64,000 nucleotides of DNA from Alitta virens (Eukaryota; Annelida; Polychaeta; Phyllodocida; Nereididae), in NCBI GenBank assembly GCA_932294295.1, contig OW028580.1, positions 34,151,636 to 34,215,635 of the forward strand. Direction: 5' to 3'. Shown here piece by piece: positions 59,632-64,000 of the stretch. The notes under the pieces were generated by a model. It was given only the letters and a program-made list of their open reading frames with translations, was not told the origin of the DNA and ran no database searches. Positions within the stretch are counted from its first letter, which is position 1, and each line of letters opens with the position of its first letter. The position numbers and the translations under genes were made by a program.

Positions 59632-59715
59632 CTACATGGCCAAATGTGCCACGTGCGTTTTTAATGCGTTTATTTAAACGCATGGAAAACGAACGTGGCA
59701 CATTTGGCCATGTAG
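59632..59715. repeat. 84-bp near-perfect hairpin
   Basis: CTACATGGCCAAATGTGCCA and its complement bound a palindrome with arms of about 41 bp, three arm mismatches and essentially no loop. CACGTG lies in the left arm. It could be a minimal MITE or a transcribed hairpin. Confidence 0.85.
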
Positions 59716-59719
59716 GGAT

Positions 59720-62370
59720 ATGGCCATTGGCCAACTTGGGTGGACAACTTTACATCACTCCGATTGTTGTCTCTCAAACATCCCCTCAATGTAGAAGTTT
59801 CATATTAGGTGTTAAAATTTGTTTTTCTGGTCTTAGCGCAATTGGTGACAATTGTGGTTTTCTGTTGTAAAAGCAGTAAGTTTGGTAAATTGAATATAGG
59901 ACTACTTTTATTTAGCTCTAGGACTTTAACTCAGATTTAACAAACTACGTGTGCAATGTGCAATGTAAGAAATTAGAAGTTATAAATTTGATTGAGCAAA
60001 CACTCCATTCAAAACTCTCACTAGACCCCCAGACTAGCTTGGTAAGATTAGACTAAACCTAGAGCACCTACATTATTGATTCTGAGTTAGTACAGCGAGA
60101 GGAAAGCAATCAGTTAGAGGTACAAACAATGACTAGTCACTCATAAAGTGATTGAAATGATTGATCAGCAAAGGGCCCTTACAAGTCTCGCTGACTTTGA
60201 TGGATGTATGACCGGAAGTAAACTAACGCCCTCTCACGAATCTCCATGACGTTAATAACACTCGTTAGGTGGAGGCTGTCACTTTGCTTGTCACTCTTGA
60301 AAATAGATTAAGTTGACCCCCAGAATGGAAGAGAAATGAGAAAACAATACAATACAATTATGTACTGTTTCAGGAACAAGAAGATGTATTCTATAAACAA
60401 CAAAATTTCCCTTGTATCCATTACATACACAAAGAAAACTTCATCCATGGAAGTAAATATGCCATGGTGTGGATTCCTAGTTCTAGACATCATCATATCA
60501 TCAATCAACCATGTAAAGCTCGTGTACAACTGCTGAAATTTAGTAAAAAGGTCTGTAATATAGACTCAAGATTCAAGACGAATTTATTTGAACTCATATA
60601 TTAATAGTTACAACTTATGATTCAACATAACATTTTCAGTGTATGGAATGCCAGTGGGAACCCTTGAAGACACATGCTATTGCTATCAAGAGATCCATGC
60701 AAAGCATCATTATTATCGTTGTAATAATTGTGTTGAATCCTCTTTTAAGCTTTTCTTCTTCATCCTTGACATCACGAGGGTTTTAGATCCACTGATTGGT
60801 CAATTATGTAATCTGCAACACTGCTGCAATCAGAAACAGTCAACCTTATACTGGATGTAGTCAAACAAACTGTTAACTACTAAACCTCTTTAATTAAGCT
60901 TCATTATGTCAGATAGGCAATTACAATGCTATTTTGTTTGGCTTGAGTATTGTTATGTTTCTTTAGGAAATGAAGCATGAAAGTTATGCAAACACAACTG
61001 TGACATCATGTTCTCAGAATAAAATGGACACTGAAAAGCGATTCTACGATATTACACCGATAATAATGATAGATAATTTGTCTGAAGTATTCATTCTGTA
61101 ATTATGAGAGCCATTGGAAAAGCTCATCGTGTTATTTAATAAGGACTTTACAAAAGGAAAAGTGAGGATGGAATATGCATGTTAACACTAATGACAGAGA
61201 TTAATCATCCAGTTCACTTTTGTCAACAAGCTCTTTGCACTCAGTTTAACAAGTAGAACAGCATGTGGAGTTCTTGAGAGCTGGACAAGGGGAAATGTTG
61301 CTAAGAGCCAGGATTGATGTTTTCAGCAAACACAGATGAAGTGGTTCAATTTCTGAAATGGGTTTCAGCAAAAACTACAAGGTCCCAAAGCCACAGACCC
61401 TTGGCTAAAACAGACAGCTGAACAGAGCGTGCAGAACAAATTGCAACATTACCAGAGCGCCTATCATGTCAACCCAAAAGTGTAGTTCCTTTTCTTTAAT
61501 TTGTTTTATAACGATTTAAAAGCTTGTGAGAAGCTGGAGGTGTATCTAACCCAAAACAGAAGCCCTTTGTGTCCAATTAGAAGCATACCATTAACTAATT
61601 AAGCATTTGAACATAGATCAAGCCTGAATTGCAGTGATGAAACATGGGTCAAATTTAGTCACAAAGATAAAACATTTGCAGATGTTCATCCCATATTGTC
61701 ATAAGTATTTGCCAGACTGTAATCTGAGGCAGTTCATCATTGAGAAATTCAAATCATAACCACTACTGAACTGTATTGTTCAGTGTAATCTCAAACTCTC
61801 AATGCCACTGGACTTCAACTAACTCAGCTTACATAACCAGTTGCCCAGGCAGTACATGTAATTATTATGACATGATAAAACTTGGCAGCCCATAGTTCAA
61901 GATTTGATTGACCATACTATCATTATTACATGTACATAATCACAATTATACATACAAATCTATCTGGCAGCCAAAAGGCATATGTGACTTTTATAAATAA
62001 GAAAATAACAAATTTACATTAATCATAACTAATCAATTACAGTGTAGCATTTGAATTCTCACATATTATGTATCACAGTAAAATTCTCATTAGGTCATTG
62101 ATGATTGCCATTAACATTTGGTCAAATATAAATTACACAAAAAGTCACATTAATTTTGTAGTCTGGTAATATTTCACTTTACATAACCATTGTTGCAGCA
62201 AAGAAATGTTGAAATACATATTACTTGCAATACTAACTATTTTGAACTTGTACCTTACTCGCAGCATTTTTGGTATGGCTATTTACAAAGCTGCATTAAA
62301 ATTTTCCTACTTTAAATTTTCACGACATCCTGCTAAACCCTGCAAAATATGCTCAATAATGTGTCAGTCA
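59720..62370. other. Region without a supported gene
   Basis: ETS-like CCGGAAGT at 60212-60219 and a half CRE at 60247 stand out; a fragment at 61800-61900 resembles part of the inverted arms (near 11165-11270). No gene seen. Confidence 0.4.
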
Positions 62371-62379
62371 CTCCAGTCA

Positions 62380-62630
62380 TGACAAATCACCTTGAACTGG
62401 ACACTCCACATTAAATTGTTTATTCTGTCTGAGAAGATGTTGCTTAGCTGGTTATCATTGGTAACTTCTGGTGTATTTACTTTTGAAATGTCACAGTTAT
62501 GAGAATTGCAAAGATGTTGGGGCCAACTCCCTGGGCTATATTTCAAAATGGACAGGTTTAAAGTGCTGTGCTGTAAGTCTTGACGGCAAAGTTAGAGATG
62601 ACATGTTTGAATAACAGTTTGAATATGAAT
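62380..62630 (+). repeat. Inverted-repeat block Y, right copy
   Basis: Counterpart of 58623-58870, with an in-frame stop after VRDDMFE. Confidence 0.75.
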
Positions 62631-63084
62631 GGTGAGTAAGTTCATGACATTGTGTGGTTGTATGATTATGGTATTATTAAAGAGTCATAACTGAATTTGA
62701 ATTACAGCTGTATGATTAAGCATCCTAAATGAGTACTTGCCAAAATATTAAAACAAAACAAACAACAAATACAATAGTTATTAGACAGGGTAGAACTCAG
62801 ACTTATAGAAAGATGTCTGTCCTGTCTGCAGTAAAGAAGCAACTTGTTCTGTCATCTGTCTCCTTTTAAGTAGCCCAAAGTCTTGGGTATGCATTTTTCT
62901 TGTCAGTATCACAACTCAATTAGTACCATGTGCAGCATGCATTTCTGTATGTCTGAAACATCTATTGTAGACCCTCATATTCTCACTTCATATATCTCCT
63001 ATTTCTGGTCCTTTTCTGATCAGGTCCTCGAATAACTTATAGCCAGGCGAGGGAGTTACCAACTTCCAAAGGGATTACCTCCTC

Positions 63085-63357
63085 TAACAATACAAAGGAG
63101 GTAACAAAAGAGACTACTTTTGATCCATTGATCCCAGTAGCACCATCAGCTGTAAAAAGTTGCCAGTGTGCTGATTAACCATTCACGCAGTATTTCTTAT
63201 GAATAGTGTCTAGTGTTATGAGGCACTCAACATGGGAGAGCAGTGCCTCTCATCATCAGCTTAGCTCCAGTAGGAATGACCTACGCCTGTGCAAATGCCC
63301 AAAGTATGCAGCGGAATACTTTGTTGGAGGATGGGATTCACCATGCCAGAAGCAAAG
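63085..63357 (+). repeat. Inverted-repeat block X, right copy
   Basis: Counterpart of 56685-56953. Order and orientation of X and Y around about 60.3 kb are mirror images, with about 1.2 kb extra on the left side. Confidence 0.8.
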
Positions 63358-64000
63358 CAGGGTATCAGACTCCTTCTATCAATGTTATTTGCCGCAATAA
63401 AAAAGAAAGTTACCACATAAAACTGCAGGGTGTGTTAAGTGTCATGTGCTTCGTACTGTCCAGACATTTTTCAAATGCATTGTCACTTCAAAATGTCAAT
63501 TGAAAGAGATGGAAAGTCAGTATAGATACGATATGAACTGAAGTTCTCAAACTTTGTATGAATATTGTAATCTCAATTGGTTATAATTTCATTATCTATA
63601 TCACTTATATAAAAATAAAAATTTAATCGGCTTGCCTCTTGTATGCATAAGACAAAAGTAAAGTGGCACTTCTTTACAATAACACAATGTTAAAAAAAAC
63701 TTGCCAGATTATTCAAATTAAGAAACCAAATTAGCCTTTTTTTCCAAATGAGCACCCTTTCCGGAGTAATCCAGACTTCCTCGGAATCTCAAATTGAAAA
63801 GGGGTTGTAATCAAAGACACAATCACAGATAAAGGCAAACTCCCCGGAGGTTTCAAATGGTGTCCAAATTGCATAACATGCTCAGTTGAGTGTGCCCGGT
63901 GGGGTCCTCATCAAAGAAACTTTGCAAGAGGAGAGGAATCTGTTGACCCACAAAGAAGATAAGATTACATTCATTATTAATCAACTTAGATAAGCAATGC

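Overview
The window looks like nuclear DNA of an animal, most likely a marine invertebrate. It is AT-rich and gene-poor, has GT-AG introns, AATAAA signals and TATA-type promoters, and is packed with tRNA-derived SINEs, 5'-truncated LINE ends, Tc1-like transposase debris and many MITE-like inverted-repeat elements. I cannot name the species from sequence alone.

The clearest genes belong to one small secreted-protein family that I do not recognise by name. Gene A (+, about 5.1-9.8 kb) has a signal-peptide first exon present twice (5135-5183 and 5829-5877), a 654-bp central exon and a tiny last exon. Gene B (-, 15.46-17.30 kb) has the same three-exon, phase-1 architecture and encodes a paralogue. 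A second copy of gene B (-, 31.3-34.0 kb) is broken by a 2-bp frameshift and by a 1.4-kb DNA transposon inserted in its central exon. All copies share paired cysteines at both ends, an R-X-K-R site in the middle and a beta-rich core that loosely resembles a laminin-G/concanavalin-like sandwich.

Layout: 48-1650 is an inverted copy of 9855-11405, so gene A sits between inverted arms. 10317-26958 (unit A) and 27148-44114 (unit B) are a direct tandem segmental duplication of about 16.7 kb, each with one gene-B copy. The units differ by dated events: a LINE inserted in a SINE and a 323-bp tandem duplication in A, the 1.4-kb transposon in B, and several indels. Inside the units some blocks (for example 23557-23798) show no differences while neighbouring sequence differs by a few percent; they contain minus-strand open frames that could be exons of another gene, although unit B has stops in two of them.

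44.1-64 kb holds no gene I can support. It has LINE 3' ends (44.38, 57.47 kb), SINEs (47.78, 55.09 kb and minus-strand candidates at 49.2 and 58.3 kb), a Tc1-like transposase fossil (50.6 kb), a foldback element (52.24-53.21 kb), an 84-bp near-perfect hairpin (59.63 kb), a dispersed inverted pair (56.7/63.1 and 58.6/62.4 kb) and two promoter-like motif clusters (44.95-45.08 and 46.09-46.14 kb) with no evident gene attached.
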